DNA of 64,000 bases, taken from contig URLJ01000004.1 in the NCBI GenBank assembly GCA_900548675.1, positions 1 through 64,000 on the forward strand, given 5' to 3'. The stretch comes from an uncultured Mollicutes bacterium. GTDB lineage: Bacteria > Bacillota_I > Bacilli_A > ML615J-28 > CAG-313. Shown here piece by piece: positions 44,767-55,752 of the stretch. Position numbers and translations under genes: made by a program. Within the stretch, counting starts at the first letter, position 1. Every line of letters begins with the position of its first letter. The notes below the pieces were generated by a model. That model was not told the origin of the DNA and ran no database searches. It saw only the letters and a list, made by a program, of their open reading frames with translations.

Positions 44767-45762
44767 ATGGGTATATTTAATATTTTTAAACGTAAAAAAC
44801 AAACAAGTGAAGCAGTTAAAAAAGCTGAAAAATATAACTTAGGGATGAAGAAATCCCGCAATGGTTTATTGACCAAATTAAAAAATGTTTTATCTGGATA
44901 TGACCAAATAACCGAAGATTTATTTGACGATTTGACCGACACATTTATAATGGCAGATATCGGCGTTAGTACAACATTAGATTTTATTGAAGAATTAAAA
45001 GAAGACGAAAGAGTAAAGGGAATTCATAACCCTATTGACCTTCAACCAATAATAGTTGATAAAATGTTTGAACTATATCTTAAGAATGAAATCGTAGATG
45101 CTAATTTAAAAGAAAACAATGATGGCCCATCTGTTTATCTTTTTGTTGGTGTCAATGGTGTTGGAAAAACAACTTCTATTGCTAAAATTGCTTATCGTTT
45201 AAAAAATGAAGGTAAGAAGGTTCTATTAGCTGCGGGTGATACTTTTAGAGCTGGTGCTATCGACCAACTAGTAGAATGGGCAGGAAGATTAGGTGTAGAT
45301 ATTGTCACTAAACCTTCTGGTAGTGATCCCTCTAGCGTTATATATGATGCTTTAATAAAAGCTAAAAAAGAAAAATATGATTGTCTTTTATGTGATACAG
45401 CAGGAAGATTACAAAATAAAGCTAATTTAATGAAAGAACTTGAGAAAATGCATCGCGTAATATCTAAAGAAATACCAGGCGCTCCTCATGAAGTTCTTTT
45501 AGTAATTGACGCAACGACAGGACAAAATGGTTTATCACAAGCTGAAGCTTTCAGTGAAATAACTAATGTGAGTGGCATAATATTAACTAAACTTGATGGA
45601 ACTGCTAAGGGTGGTATTGTCCTTGCTGTGCGCGATAAGCTTAACATACCGATTAAGTTTGTAGGTCTTGGTGAAAAAATGGATGATTTGGAATATTTTG
45701 ATTTAGAAGATTATATCTACGGATTATTTGTGGAGAGCGATAATGATGGATATTCTAAATAA
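44767..45762 (+). CDS. ftsY: Signal recognition particle receptor FtsY
   Basis: 331 residues. Short charged N-terminal A region, N helical bundle, then G domain with GVNGVGKTT from residue 128, DTAGRLQNK, and TKLDGTAKGG. It docks SRP-ribosome complexes at the membrane. The A domain is short and has no membrane helix, as in most Gram-positive bacteria. Its last bases overlap ylxM. Confidence 0.96.
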   Translation: MGIFNIFKRKKQTSEAVKKAEKYNLGMKKSRNGLLTKLKNVLSGYDQITEDLFDDLTDTFIMADIGVSTTLDFIEELKEDERVKGIHNPIDLQPIIVDKMFELYLKNEIVDANLKENNDGPSVYLFVGVNGVGKTTSIAKIAYRLKNEGKKVLLAAGDTFRAGAIDQLVEWAGRLGVDIVTKPSGSDPSSVIYDALIKAKKEKYDCLLCDTAGRLQNKANLMKELEKMHRVISKEIPGAPHEVLLVIDATTGQNGLSQAEAFSEITNVSGIILTKLDGTAKGGIVLAVRDKLNIPIKFVGLGEKMDDLEYFDLEDYIYGLFVESDNDGYSK

Positions 45763-46063
45763 AAAAAACCATTATAATATTCTGTATGGTTATTATGGTT
45801 CACTTTTGACAAAACGTCAACAAGAAATTTTTGAAGCATACTATGGTGATGATTATTCACTTTCAGAAATATCAGCGGAACTATCAGTGAGCCGTAATGC
45901 TGTTTTTGATGCTTTAAAAAAAGTTGAAAAAACATTAGATGATTTAGAAGAAAAATTACAATTTCTAAAAAAGAATATGGAAATAGAGAGTATTTTAAAA
46001 AAATATGAAAGCACTGATACCTCTTCTTTAATAGAAGAAATAAGAAAAATTATTAACAATTAA
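45743..46063 (+). CDS. ylxM: YlxM/p13-like SRP-associated helix-turn-helix protein
   Basis: 106 residues with a sigma-70 region 4-like HTH (LTKRQQEIFEAYYGDDYSLSEISAELSVSRNAVFDALKKVEKTL). UPF0122 family; always next to ffh in Firmicutes and shown in streptococci to bind SRP. ATG 45743 or 45746 follows GGAGAG. Confidence 0.93.
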   Translation: MMDILNKKNHYNILYGYYGSLLTKRQQEIFEAYYGDDYSLSEISAELSVSRNAVFDALKKVEKTLDDLEEKLQFLKKNMEIESILKKYESTDTSSLIEEIRKIINN

Positions 46064-46108
46064 AACTAAATAAAAATTAATTTTTGTTTAGTAGAAAGGA
46101 ATAGTTCT

Positions 46109-47515
46109 ATGCCGTTTGAAAGTTTGTCAGAAAAACTCCAAATGTCAATTCGTCGTCTAACAGGGCGAGGACGTATAAACGAAAACGATATTGATGAAAT
46201 GATGAAAGAAGTGCGTGTATCACTTCTTGAAGCGGATGTCAATTATAAAATAGTTAAATCATTCATTAATGATGTAAAAGAAAAAGCCTTAGGTGAAAGA
46301 GTAATGAAATCTTTAACCCCAGGTGACCAAGTACTTAAAATAGTCAATGAAGAGTTAAAACATTTAATGGGTGAGGAAGCTGTACCTTTAAATATGAATT
46401 TAAATGGAACTACAGTGATACTTTTAGCAGGTTTACAAGGTAGTGGTAAAACAACTCATGCGGGAAAACTTGCCCAATACATAAGAAAAACTTACAATGC
46501 TAGACCATTAATGATTGCTGCCGATGTTTATAGACCTGCTGCCGTTAATCAGTTGGTAACACTCGGAAAACAATTAAACATTGAAGTGTTCGAACAAGGC
46601 ATCATGGTTAAACCCCAAATGATTGTGAAAAATGGTTTGGCATATGCTAAAACAAAAAATTGTAATGTTGTAATAATCGATACGGCTGGTCGTCTTCAAA
46701 TAGATGAACCGCTTATGAAAGAACTAGTTGAAATAAAAGAAATTGCTAAACCACAAGAAATATTGTTGGCGGTTGACGCTATGACAGGGCAAGATGCTGT
46801 AAATGTAGCGATGAGTTTCAATGATGCTTTGGGTGTTACAGGATGTATTTTAACAAAATTAGATAGTGATACAAGAGGTGGAGCAGCCTTATCAATTCGT
46901 TACATGACCAATATACCTATTAAATTCTGTGGTATGGGTGAAAAACTTGATCAAATTGAAGTTTTCCATCCAGAAAGAATGGCCAGTAGAATACTCGGCA
47001 TGGGAGATGTAATGACCCTTATTGAAAAAGCTAGTGAAAACATCGATGAAGCAGATGCAATGAAAACGATGGAAAAACTAGAAAAAGGTTATTTTAACTA
47101 TAATGATTATTTGGATCAAATTAAAAAAATTAAGAGAATGGGATCTTTAAAAGGGTTGTTATCACTTATTCCAGGCCTTGGTCAACAATTGAAAAAAATA
47201 GATATAGATGATAAGCAATTTAGTTATATTGAAGCAATTATTGGCTCTATGACTGAAGAGGAAAGAAAAAAACCAGAATTGATTCAAAAAAGTCAATCAC
47301 GTAGAGAACGTATTTCAAGAGGTTCTGGAAGACCATATGTAGAAGTTAATAATTTAACTCGTCAATTTGATCAAATGAGAGTGCAAATGAAAGCGATGAT
47401 GGGACTTGATGAAAGTGAACTCTCTAAAGTGGCTAAAGGGCAAAGCGTTCCTGGCATGCCTCAACAAAAGGTAAAAAAAGGAAAAGGTAAGAATAGGGGA
47501 GGCTTCAGATTTTAA
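46109..47515 (+). CDS. ffh: Signal recognition particle protein Ffh
   Basis: 468 residues. N domain, GTPase G domain with GLQGSGKTT from residue 108, DTAGRLQID, TKLDSDTRGGAAL, then the methionine-rich M domain (from GMGDVMTLIE) with the RNA-binding SGRPYVEVNNLTRQFDQM helix-loop and a basic tail. It binds signal sequences and SRP RNA; the RNA gene is not recognised in this window. Confidence 0.97.
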   Translation: MPFESLSEKLQMSIRRLTGRGRINENDIDEMMKEVRVSLLEADVNYKIVKSFINDVKEKALGERVMKSLTPGDQVLKIVNEELKHLMGEEAVPLNMNLNGTTVILLAGLQGSGKTTHAGKLAQYIRKTYNARPLMIAADVYRPAAVNQLVTLGKQLNIEVFEQGIMVKPQMIVKNGLAYAKTKNCNVVIIDTAGRLQIDEPLMKELVEIKEIAKPQEILLAVDAMTGQDAVNVAMSFNDALGVTGCILTKLDSDTRGGAALSIRYMTNIPIKFCGMGEKLDQIEVFHPERMASRILGMGDVMTLIEKASENIDEADAMKTMEKLEKGYFNYNDYLDQIKKIKRMGSLKGLLSLIPGLGQQLKKIDIDDKQFSYIEAIIGSMTEEERKKPELIQKSQSRRERISRGSGRPYVEVNNLTRQFDQMRVQMKAMMGLDESELSKVAKGQSVPGMPQQKVKKGKGKNRGGFRF

Positions 47516-47520
47516 AAAAA

Positions 47521-47545
47521 GGTTATACTTGAAAAAAGTATAACC
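47521..47545 (-). terminator. Terminator of ruvA (minus strand)
   Basis: GGTTATACTT pairs with AAGTATAACC; on the minus strand it is followed by seven T (A-run just before 47521). On the plus strand no T-run follows, so it serves ruvA rather than ffh. Confidence 0.75.
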
Positions 47546-47561
47546 AAAAGTAAATTTAATA

Positions 47562-48131
47562 TTATTGCATTTTTCTAAGTGCCATCTTAACAAGTTCAGA
47601 AAGCGGTGTATCACTTGTATATTCAATTTGTTTTAAGGCACTTTTAATTTCACTATTGTTGTAACCAAGAGCTTTAAGAGCCAAAGATACTTCATCTAAT
47701 TCTTTTGTTGCTTTTCCTTTGGTTTCATCAAGTGAAGATAAATCTATTTTTCCTTTTAAATCAAGCACTATTTGTTGGCTTGATTTTGAACCAATGCCTG
47801 GAAAACGTGTAAAGAATTTGGCATCAGCATTATTGACTGCATCGGCTATTTCATTTACAGTGCTTGAAGCAAGAATGGCTAAGGCTCCTTTTGGACCTAA
47901 ACCTTTAACATTAATTAGTTTTACAAACATATCTCGCTCGAGTAAGCTTAAAAAACCATACAAGGTTATATTATCTTCTCTTACATAGTGATGAGTGAAA
48001 ACTTTTTTTTCTGTTTCTTCTTCAAATTGAAAGGGGTTTGGAACTATTAACAAGTATCCAATACCATTGTTTTCGATTGTAATATAGCTTGATGTTACAC
48101 TAGTAACTTTGCCAATTATATAGTTGTACAT
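47562..48131 (-). CDS. ruvA: Holliday junction helicase subunit RuvA
   Basis: 189 residues: N-terminal OB fold ([28 protein letters not shown]), tandem helix-hairpin-helix ([38 protein letters not shown]), and C-terminal domain III that contacts RuvB. It binds four-way junctions as a tetramer. Starts at 48131 after GAGGAAA. It is on the opposite strand to ruvB, unlike the normal ruvAB operon. Confidence 0.95.
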   Translation of the reverse strand: MYNYIIGKVTSVTSSYITIENNGIGYLLIVPNPFQFEEETEKKVFTHHYVREDNITLYGFLSLLERDMFVKLINVKGLGPKGALAILASSTVNEIADAVNNADAKFFTRFPGIGSKSSQQIVLDLKGKIDLSSLDETKGKATKELDEVSLALKALGYNNSEIKSALKQIEYTSDTPLSELVKMALRKMQ

Positions 48132-48219
48132 ATTATTTCCTCGCATGTGTGTTTTTAATTATTATAACAAAATATTAAATTTTTTTCAAGTAAAGATATT
48201 TAAAAAGGAGGTTTCATTT

Positions 48220-49221
48220 ATGGAAGATCAACTCATGAATCAAAGAGCTATTGAAGGTGATGAAGTTGAATTAACTCTAAGACCTAAAAGTTTAAATGAA
48301 TATGTTGGGCAAGAAAAACTAAAAGAAATGCTAAAAGTTTATATTGAAACAGCAAAGATGAGAAACGAAAGTTTAGACCATGTTTTATTATATGGGCCTC
48401 CAGGGCTTGGAAAAACAACTTTAGCATATGTTATTGCGAACGAAATGAAAACAAATGTAAAAGTAACAACAGGGCCTGCTCTCGCAAGACCTGGTGATTT
48501 AGCCGCAATATTGTCATCGCTCAACCCAGGTGATGTACTATTTATCGATGAAATTCACCGCATTCCTAAAGTTATTGAAGAAGTATTATATTCTGCAATG
48601 GAAGATTATGTGATTGATATTGTTTTAGGAAAAGACACTCAAGCATCAACAATTAGAATTGATTTGCCTCCGTTTACATTAGTCGGAGCAACAACGCGTT
48701 TCGGTGACTTATCATCGCCTATGCGAGATAGATTTGGAATTGTTCATCAGTTAGAATATTATAGTGATAAAGAACTACAAAGTATAATTAACAGAACTTC
48801 CAAAATATTTAATTTTCCAATAGATGATGAGGCTAGTCTTTCACTTGCGAAACGTTCAAGAGGCACACCAAGAATTGCTAATCGTCTTTTTAGAAGAATA
48901 AGAGATTTTGCTCAATATGATCATTTACCTATAATAGATAAAAAGATAACTGATTATGCTTTAAATAGACTAAATATAGATTTAGAAGGTTTAGATGTTA
49001 CAGACCGTAAATATCTTGAATGTTTAATTGTACGATTTGGTGGTGGACCAGTTGGCTTAGAAGCCATTAGTGCTACAATGTCTGAAGAAACCGTAACACT
49101 TGAAGATGTAAATGAACCGTACCTACTTCAAAAAGGTTTCATTTTGAGAACCCCAAGAGGGAGAGTGGCAACCGAAAAGGCTTATCAGCATTTAGGAATT
49201 AAAATGGGAGGCATGCTGTGA
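48220..49221 (+). CDS. ruvB: Holliday junction helicase subunit RuvB
   Basis: 333 residues, hexameric AAA+ motor for branch migration. [19 protein letters not shown], Walker [10 protein letters not shown] (residues 59-67), [24 protein letters not shown] (sensor 1 and Arg finger) and the C-terminal winged helix ([21 protein letters not shown]). ATG 48220 follows AAAGGAGG; the open frame extends upstream without support. Its stop overlaps the queA start. Confidence 0.97.
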   Translation: MEDQLMNQRAIEGDEVELTLRPKSLNEYVGQEKLKEMLKVYIETAKMRNESLDHVLLYGPPGLGKTTLAYVIANEMKTNVKVTTGPALARPGDLAAILSSLNPGDVLFIDEIHRIPKVIEEVLYSAMEDYVIDIVLGKDTQASTIRIDLPPFTLVGATTRFGDLSSPMRDRFGIVHQLEYYSDKELQSIINRTSKIFNFPIDDEASLSLAKRSRGTPRIANRLFRRIRDFAQYDHLPIIDKKITDYALNRLNIDLEGLDVTDRKYLECLIVRFGGGPVGLEAISATMSEETVTLEDVNEPYLLQKGFILRTPRGRVATEKAYQHLGIKMGGML

Positions 49222-50255
49222 AATTAGAAGAATTTGATTATTATCTTCCAGAGGAATTGATTGCTCAAACCCCGTTAAAAGATCGTAGTTCATCAAGACT
49301 TTTGGTACTAGATAAAAACACTGGTGAGGTATCACATCATCATTTTAAGGAAATAATAAATTATTTAGATGAAAATGACTGTTTGGTGCTAAATGATACA
49401 AAAGTAATACCATCAAGAATTTACGGAATTAAAGAAGAAACGGATGCTCACATTGAACTTTTATTACTAAAGGAAACTGCAAAAGATGAATGGCACGCTT
49501 TAACAAGACCTGCTAAACGTGTTAGGGAAAATACTTGTATTTGTTTTTTTGATGAAGAGCATCACACCATTCTTAAAGCAAAATGCATAGAAGTTTTAGA
49601 AGATGGTGAACGAGTTTTTAAAATGGAATATAACGGCATATTTTTAGAAATCTTAGAAAAAATAGGGACGATGCCACTTCCACCATATATTCATGAGAAA
49701 TTAAAAGATGGTACACGTTATCAAACGGTTTATGCAAAAGATTATGGAAGTGCGGCAGCACCTACTGCAGGGTTGCATTTCACTAAAGAATTACTTCAAC
49801 AATTAAAAGAAAAAGGTGTTCAAATAGAGTATGTTACTCTTCATGTAGGTTTGGGGACATTCCGCCCCGTAATGAGTGAAACAATCGAAGAACATCATAT
49901 GCATAGTGAATATTATCATATTGAAGATGATGTTGCAGAAAGATTAAATAATGCTAAAGCAGCTGGAAAAAGGATCGTTGCGGTAGGAACTACATCTACT
50001 AGAACGCTTGAAAGTGTTTATCAAAAATATGGTAAATTTGTGGGTTGTAGTGAAAATACAAATATTTTTATCTATCCCCCATACAAATTTAAAGCTATTG
50101 ATGCCCTTATTACTAATTTTCACTTACCTAAATCAACATTAATAATGCTTGTTAGTGCTTTATCAACAAGAGAATATATTCTAAATGCATACAATATCGC
50201 TGTAAAAGAAAAATATCGTTTCTTTTCTTTCGGCGATGCCATGTTTATAAAATAA
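49218..50255 (+). CDS. queA: S-adenosylmethionine:tRNA ribosyltransferase-isomerase
   Basis: 345 residues; makes epoxyqueuosine from preQ1 at the tRNA wobble position. [55 protein letters not shown] and [11 protein letters not shown] are family motifs. GTG 49218 overlaps the ruvB TGA; ruvB-queA(-tgt) is a standard Firmicutes order, but tgt does not follow here. Confidence 0.96.
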   Translation: MKLEEFDYYLPEELIAQTPLKDRSSSRLLVLDKNTGEVSHHHFKEIINYLDENDCLVLNDTKVIPSRIYGIKEETDAHIELLLLKETAKDEWHALTRPAKRVRENTCICFFDEEHHTILKAKCIEVLEDGERVFKMEYNGIFLEILEKIGTMPLPPYIHEKLKDGTRYQTVYAKDYGSAAAPTAGLHFTKELLQQLKEKGVQIEYVTLHVGLGTFRPVMSETIEEHHMHSEYYHIEDDVAERLNNAKAAGKRIVAVGTTSTRTLESVYQKYGKFVGCSENTNIFIYPPYKFKAIDALITNFHLPKSTLIMLVSALSTREYILNAYNIAVKEKYRFFSFGDAMFIK

Positions 50256-50260
50256 TTATA

Positions 50261-50340
50261 AATTGTTTCGTAAAAACAAAAATTGTTTCGTAAAAACAAA
50301 AATTGTTTCGTAAAAACAAAAATTGTTTCGTAAAAACAAT
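50261..50340. repeat. Four exact 20-bp tandem repeats (array C)
   Basis: AATTGTTTCGTAAAAACAAA is repeated at 50261, 50281, 50301 and 50321, with only the final base differing in the last copy. Each unit holds an inverted repeat (TTGTTT/AAACAA), so it could fold or bind a dimeric protein. It lies between queA and the lipoprotein gene, upstream of the latter's -10 (TATAAT at about 50364). Confidence 0.95.
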
Positions 50341-50381
50341 TTATATATTTGTCTTATTAGGTATATAATAGGAGAGGCATA

Positions 50382-51467
50382 ATGAAAAAAATATTATTGA
50401 TTATTACATTGATATTATCAATTTTTCTAACAAGTTGTAATACATTAGATTCAACAAAACCTAGTCCTTCATTATCAGATGATGATAGCTTAAATGTCAA
50501 AGAAGCTTATTTAAATGCCCTTGCTGAACAAGCTATAGTAAAAAGTGATGAAGTTGAAGTTGTTAAATGCCATTTAATATACAATAATTGTTTATTCGTT
50601 ACAGTGGTAAATAAACTAGGACTTATACCATACAAAATAACTAATGAAAAAGTAAACATTCTTCATTTTCAATATAGAAATGATGAAACTTCGATATATG
50701 GTGTTATTGATGGAGTTTTATACACAATTAGACAAGTATATGAAATGGGAAAAATATCACTCAATGAATTGACTGATTTATTTGTCATCAATAGTGCTTC
50801 AACATCATTGATTAATAGATATGACATAGAAAAAATAAAAAATGGATTTTTTATTAATGATAAAATTTTCAAAAGTACAACTATTTTAACAAGATACTAT
50901 GGTCAGTATGAAGGTTATTATGCAGTAGAAGTAATTGACAACATTAATGATAAAAATAGTGTGGCTGTTAGTGAAAATATCGATAATTTGACTTTCCGTT
51001 ATCCTAGCATCAATTATCACATATATTTTATTAATAATGATACTTACACAATTGCCGAAGCTTATCAAAAGAATATTATAGATAAGCATGACTTAATAAA
51101 TATTTTTATGGGTCACACACAATGTGAAGAATTTAATGATAACAAATTATTAGAAATATTAATGCCAATATGGGGTATTTATAAACAAGTTATAACTGAT
51201 TATAACTTCGATAATCTTGGTTTAGTTTATTACTTTGGTTATTATGATTATTGTGATATTTTTTCGTTTTCATCTAAAATACGTTTGTATAGTTATATAA
51301 AAGAAAGTGATGATGCGTTTTATGAATCATTGCGACTTGGTACCCAAAACTATATCTATGTTTTATATAATAATGAGATATTTTTGTTAGATGATGCAGT
51401 TGAAAAAGGTTATGTATCTGCAGCTACAAAGCAAAAAATTAATACAAAAAAGCAATATATAATGTAA
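50382..51467 (+). CDS. Lipoprotein of unknown function
   Basis: 361 residues. Lipoprotein signal peptide (KKILLIITLILSIFLTSC) with lipobox LTSC, so anchored to the outer face of the membrane. The rest is unrecognised; it appears to hold two or three similar units, each with a YTI.. motif followed by an EA/EK-rich helix (YTIRQVYEMGKIS, YTIAEAYQKNIIDKHDL, FLLDDAVEKGYVS), which looks like a repeated domain. GGAGAGGC precedes ATG 50382. The upstream 4 x 20 bp repeat may regulate it. Confidence 0.8.
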   Translation: MKKILLIITLILSIFLTSCNTLDSTKPSPSLSDDDSLNVKEAYLNALAEQAIVKSDEVEVVKCHLIYNNCLFVTVVNKLGLIPYKITNEKVNILHFQYRNDETSIYGVIDGVLYTIRQVYEMGKISLNELTDLFVINSASTSLINRYDIEKIKNGFFINDKIFKSTTILTRYYGQYEGYYAVEVIDNINDKNSVAVSENIDNLTFRYPSINYHIYFINNDTYTIAEAYQKNIIDKHDLINIFMGHTQCEEFNDNKLLEILMPIWGIYKQVITDYNFDNLGLVYYFGYYDYCDIFSFSSKIRLYSYIKESDDAFYESLRLGTQNYIYVLYNNEIFLLDDAVEKGYVSAATKQKINTKKQYIM

Positions 51468-51493
51468 GGCAAGTTTTAAATAACTTGCCTTTT
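51466..51493 (+). terminator. Terminator after the lipoprotein gene
   Basis: AAGGCAAGTT, loop, AACTTGCCTTTT. Confidence 0.88.
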
Positions 51494-51583
51494 AAAAATA
51501 GTATTAGGAAATAAACATTTGACTAGTAAAAATTAGAATAATATGGTATAATAAGGTGATTACTATGGAAAGGAAAATATCCG

Positions 51584-53428
51584 ATGAGTAAAGATTTAGG
51601 TGTTTATTATTTTCATCAAGGTACTAATTATTATGCTTATCAGTTGCTAGGTTCTTGTTATAGTGATGAAGAAACTATATTCAGAGTATGGGCACCTAAT
51701 GCTAAAAAAGTATCGGTAGTTGGTGATTTCAACAAGTGGGATAAAGAAAAAAATCCAATGAAATTGCTAGAAGATGGTGAAATATGGGAAGTAAAAATTT
51801 CTTCATTAAGCGAATTCAGTAACTATAAATACGCAATATTAACAAAGCAAAACAAGTGGATTTTAAAAGCAGATCCCTATGCCTACCACGCTGAAGTAAG
51901 ACCAGAGACTGCCTCTAAAGTATACAATTTAAAAGGGTATACCTTTAATGATAAAGAATGGATGGAAAAACGCAGCAATTGTTATCATACGCCATTAAAT
52001 ATTTATGAGCTGAATCTTGGTTCATGGCGAACATATCAAGATGGTAACTATTTTAATTATGTTAAAATGGCGGAAGAATTAGTAAAATATGTTCATGAAA
52101 TGGGATATACGCATGTTGAAATAATGCCTATATCAGAATTTCCTTTTGATAAATCATGGGGATATCAGGTAACCGGATATTATGCAATAACCTCAAGATT
52201 TGGTACACCACATGATTTTATGAAATTTGTTGATATTCTTCATCAAGCAAACATCGGAGTCATTCTTGATTGGGTACCCGGACATTTTTGCAAAGATAGT
52301 CATGGATTAATTGATTTTGATGGTTCAAAAACGTATGAGCCGAGCGATCCAACAATGATGGAACACGAAGGTTGGGGAACAAGATGTTTTGATTATGATA
52401 AACCTGAAGTTAGAAGTTTTTTAATCTCTAACGCCATGTATTTTTTAAATGAATATCATATCGATGGTTTACGAGTAGATGCGGTAGCCGCAATCTTATA
52501 TTTAGATTACGACCGTGCTGAAGGAAAATGGCATAAAAATAAAGATGGTACTAACATAAATTTAGGTGCATTATCTTTTTTGAAAAACCTTAATCAGGTA
52601 GTTCACGATTATCACAAAGGTGTTATGATGATCGCGGAAGAATCAACAACTTTTCCAAAACTTACAGTACCCGTTAAAGATGGTGGTGTAGGGTTTGATT
52701 ATAAGTGGAATATGGGATGGATGAATGATACGATTGAGTATATGAAAAAAGATCCAATCTTTAGGAGTTATCTTCATCACAAAATAACTTTTCAAATGAC
52801 TTATATTTATTCTGAACACTATATTTTAGCATTATCTCATGATGAAGTGGTTCATGGTAAGTGCTCTCTTCTTAATAAAATGCCTGGAACTTACGAACAA
52901 AAATTTGCAGGTTTAAAGACATATCTAATGTATATGATGAGCCATCCCGGAAAAAAATTAAATTTCATGGGGTATGAATTTGGCCAATTTATTGAATGGC
53001 GTGATGATAGAGAAATAGATTGGTTGCTTTTAGCTTATCCTCAACATCAAGCAATGCATCAATTTACAAAAAAATTAAATCACTTATATTTAAATAATAA
53101 ACCTTTTTATGAATGTGACGACACATGGGATGGCTTTGAATGGCTGAATGCCGATGATGTTGACCATAATGTTTATGTTTATAAAAGAAAAGATAAAGAA
53201 AAAAACGAGATATACGTTATTTTAAATTTTTCCTTTAGTGAATGGAAAAACTACGAAATAACCATCCCTAATGGGACTTACGAAATATTACTTGCTAGTA
53301 ACGATGTAACAGAAGGCGGATATGCTAACGTTTACAATCATAAATTGCGAGCAACAAAGAATAAAATGAAAGTAAATCTTCCAGCTATATGTGGAATGTA
53401 TTTAAGAAAGGTAAAAGGGAAAAAGTAA
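51584..53428 (+). CDS. glgB: 1,4-alpha-glucan branching enzyme
   Basis: 614 residues, GH13 enzyme that adds alpha-1,6 branches to glycogen. N-terminal CBM48 ([20 protein letters not shown]), TIM barrel with [21 protein letters not shown] (nucleophile Asp), [10 protein letters not shown] (acid-base Glu) and [10 protein letters not shown], then the C-terminal beta domain. Heads the operon glgB-glgC-glgD-glgA-glgP; an extended TGG-TATAAT (51547-51552) lies upstream. Confidence 0.96.
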   Translation: MSKDLGVYYFHQGTNYYAYQLLGSCYSDEETIFRVWAPNAKKVSVVGDFNKWDKEKNPMKLLEDGEIWEVKISSLSEFSNYKYAILTKQNKWILKADPYAYHAEVRPETASKVYNLKGYTFNDKEWMEKRSNCYHTPLNIYELNLGSWRTYQDGNYFNYVKMAEELVKYVHEMGYTHVEIMPISEFPFDKSWGYQVTGYYAITSRFGTPHDFMKFVDILHQANIGVILDWVPGHFCKDSHGLIDFDGSKTYEPSDPTMMEHEGWGTRCFDYDKPEVRSFLISNAMYFLNEYHIDGLRVDAVAAILYLDYDRAEGKWHKNKDGTNINLGALSFLKNLNQVVHDYHKGVMMIAEESTTFPKLTVPVKDGGVGFDYKWNMGWMNDTIEYMKKDPIFRSYLHHKITFQMTYIYSEHYILALSHDEVVHGKCSLLNKMPGTYEQKFAGLKTYLMYMMSHPGKKLNFMGYEFGQFIEWRDDREIDWLLLAYPQHQAMHQFTKKLNHLYLNNKPFYECDDTWDGFEWLNADDVDHNVYVYKRKDKEKNEIYVILNFSFSEWKNYEITIPNGTYEILLASNDVTEGGYANVYNHKLRATKNKMKVNLPAICGMYLRKVKGKK

Positions 53429-54624
53429 TGTATAAACACAAAAGATGTATCGCGATGCTTCTCGCAGGAGGACAGGGAAGTAGATTATTAGCATTAACGA
53501 CAAAAGTAGCTAAACCTGCAGTTTCCTTTGGTGCGAAATATCGTATTATTGATTTTACGCTATCAAATTGTACTAATTCAAATATTGATACTGTAGGTGT
53601 TTTAACACAGTATCAACCATTAGTTTTAAATGATTATATTGGAAATGGGCAACCATGGGATTTAGACCGCTCATATGGTGGTGTCCACATTTTACCACCT
53701 TATCAAGCAAAAGATAAAATGGACTGGTATAAAGGAACTGCTAACGCAATATATCAAAACATAGATTTTATTGAAAACTATAATCCTGATCATGTGTTGA
53801 TTCTCTCTGGAGATCACATTTATAAAATGGATTATAATGAAATGTTAGAATATCATATTAAAAAAGATGCTGATTGTACAATTGCGACTTTAACGGTCCC
53901 ACTTAGTGATGCTAGTCGCTTTGGTATAATGAATGTTGACAATGACTTTGTTATCACGGAATTTGAAGAAAAACCTAAAAAGCCGAAAAGTAATCAAGCA
54001 TCGATGGGAATATACATCTTTAAAACAAATAAATTGATAGAATATCTAAAAAAAGATGAACAAAATCCTTTATCTCAAAACGATTTTGGGAAAAATATTA
54101 TCCCTACAATGTTAGAAGAACAAAATAAAATGGTTGCATACCCATTTAAAGGATACTGGAAAGATGTTGGAACAATAGATAGTTTGTGGAGTGCCAATAT
54201 GGATTTAATAGGAGAAAATCCTGCATTTGATATTTATGATCCTTTCTGGAAAATCCATTCTAGAAATCATGGCATACAACCACAATACATTTCATCAAGC
54301 GCTAAAATATCGAATAGTTTAATAGCTGGTGGCTGTAAAATTGAAGGCGAAGTAATAAATAGCGTTATTGGATCTTGTGTAAAAGTAGAAAAAGGAGCAC
54401 GAGTTGTAGATAGTGTTATTTTCTCAAATTCAGTAATATGTGAAAATGCTGTTGTAAATTATAGTATTATTGATGAAAATGTTGTAATTGAAAACGGCGC
54501 AACCATTGGTGAGGCTAAAGATGAAAATATAAAAATAGCTGTAATTGGCCGCAATACGCGCATTTTAAAAGATGATGTAGTATTAGGTGGGGCTAATATC
54601 GAAGCTAAAAAGGGGGAAAAATAA
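53428..54624 (+). CDS. glgC: Glucose-1-phosphate adenylyltransferase
   Basis: 398 residues; makes ADP-glucose, the committed step of glycogen synthesis. [14 protein letters not shown] is the nucleotide-binding loop, GTANAIYQN and GDHIYKMDY line the active site, [11 protein letters not shown] holds the catalytic Lys, and a left-handed beta-helix follows. ATG 53428 overlaps the glgB stop (TAATG). Confidence 0.96.
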   Translation: MYKHKRCIAMLLAGGQGSRLLALTTKVAKPAVSFGAKYRIIDFTLSNCTNSNIDTVGVLTQYQPLVLNDYIGNGQPWDLDRSYGGVHILPPYQAKDKMDWYKGTANAIYQNIDFIENYNPDHVLILSGDHIYKMDYNEMLEYHIKKDADCTIATLTVPLSDASRFGIMNVDNDFVITEFEEKPKKPKSNQASMGIYIFKTNKLIEYLKKDEQNPLSQNDFGKNIIPTMLEEQNKMVAYPFKGYWKDVGTIDSLWSANMDLIGENPAFDIYDPFWKIHSRNHGIQPQYISSSAKISNSLIAGGCKIEGEVINSVIGSCVKVEKGARVVDSVIFSNSVICENAVVNYSIIDENVVIENGATIGEAKDENIKIAVIGRNTRILKDDVVLGGANIEAKKGEK

Positions 54625-55740
54625 ATGCTAGCTGCAGGAATTGTATTCGCTGATTTACATCATAAACATTTAGAGGAATTAACTGCTAAAAGAACTGTGG
54701 CATCTATTCCTTTTGGTGGAAGATATCGTCTTATTGATTTTGCATTGTCTAATCTTGTTAATGCCAATATAACCAAAGTTGGAATAGTCACTAAACAAAA
54801 TTACCAATCATTAATGGATCACATTGGGTCTGGTAAAGATTGGGATTTATCACGCCGCAATGGTGGTGCTTACATATTTCCACCATTTGGCCATTATCGT
54901 AGTGAAATTTTATATGAAAATCGTTTAGAAGCTCTTCAAAGCATTATGAATTTTATCGATAAATGTCAAGAGGAAAATTTGGTTTTAATGGATTGTGATT
55001 CAGTTAATGTTATCGATTATGCAGATGTACTTAAAGAGCATATTGCCAATAATGCTGATATTACAATGGTATATCGTCATGCTGAAGTGTTACCAGATAT
55101 GGAAGGCTATATGACGTTAGAACTAGACGAAAATAAACGTGTTCGTTCTGCAACGATAACATCTGAAGTAGGAAGTATCAAAGACACGACAATTAATGTT
55201 TGGGTCATAAAACGAAAATTATTATCCACTTTGATGGCTGATGCTAAAGCAAAGGGAGCAACATCACTTCGTAAAGATATAATCCTTCCTAATTTGAAAA
55301 ATTTGCGTATATTTGGATATTTGCATAATGGTCTTCATCTTCATATTGATTCATTAGAAGGATATTTTGAAAAAAATATGTTACTTTTAAAAGAAGATGT
55401 ACGCCACGCAATTTTTGAAAATCCAGATTTACCTATTTATACTAAAGTACGTGATTCAGCTCCTACAAAATATGGATCAGAAGCAGTTGTTGAAAATTCA
55501 TATATCGCTGATGGTTGCATTATAGAAGGAAAAGTAATTAATAGTATTTTGTTTAGAGGAGTAAAAATTGGGAAAAATACTGTTGTTGAGAATGCGATTT
55601 TAATGCAAGACACAATGGTAGAAAATGATGTTAATTTAAATTACATAATAACAGATAAAAATGTTACAATAAGAAGTAGACAAACATTATCTGGATGTAA
55701 GAAAATACCATATTACATTGGTAAAAATATAATGGTTTAA
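54625..55740 (+). CDS. glgD: GlgD, non-catalytic partner of GlgC
   Basis: 371 residues, related to GlgC, but the nucleotide loop GGxGxRL is replaced by LAAGIVFADLHHKHLEEL, so it should be catalytically weak. In Bacillus and related Firmicutes GlgC-GlgD form a heterotetramer in which GlgD alters activity. ATG directly follows the glgC stop after AAAGGGGG. Confidence 0.93.
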   Translation: MLAAGIVFADLHHKHLEELTAKRTVASIPFGGRYRLIDFALSNLVNANITKVGIVTKQNYQSLMDHIGSGKDWDLSRRNGGAYIFPPFGHYRSEILYENRLEALQSIMNFIDKCQEENLVLMDCDSVNVIDYADVLKEHIANNADITMVYRHAEVLPDMEGYMTLELDENKRVRSATITSEVGSIKDTTINVWVIKRKLLSTLMADAKAKGATSLRKDIILPNLKNLRIFGYLHNGLHLHIDSLEGYFEKNMLLLKEDVRHAIFENPDLPIYTKVRDSAPTKYGSEAVVENSYIADGCIIEGKVINSILFRGVKIGKNTVVENAILMQDTMVENDVNLNYIITDKNVTIRSRQTLSGCKKIPYYIGKNIMV

Positions 55741-55752
55741 GGAGAAATAACT

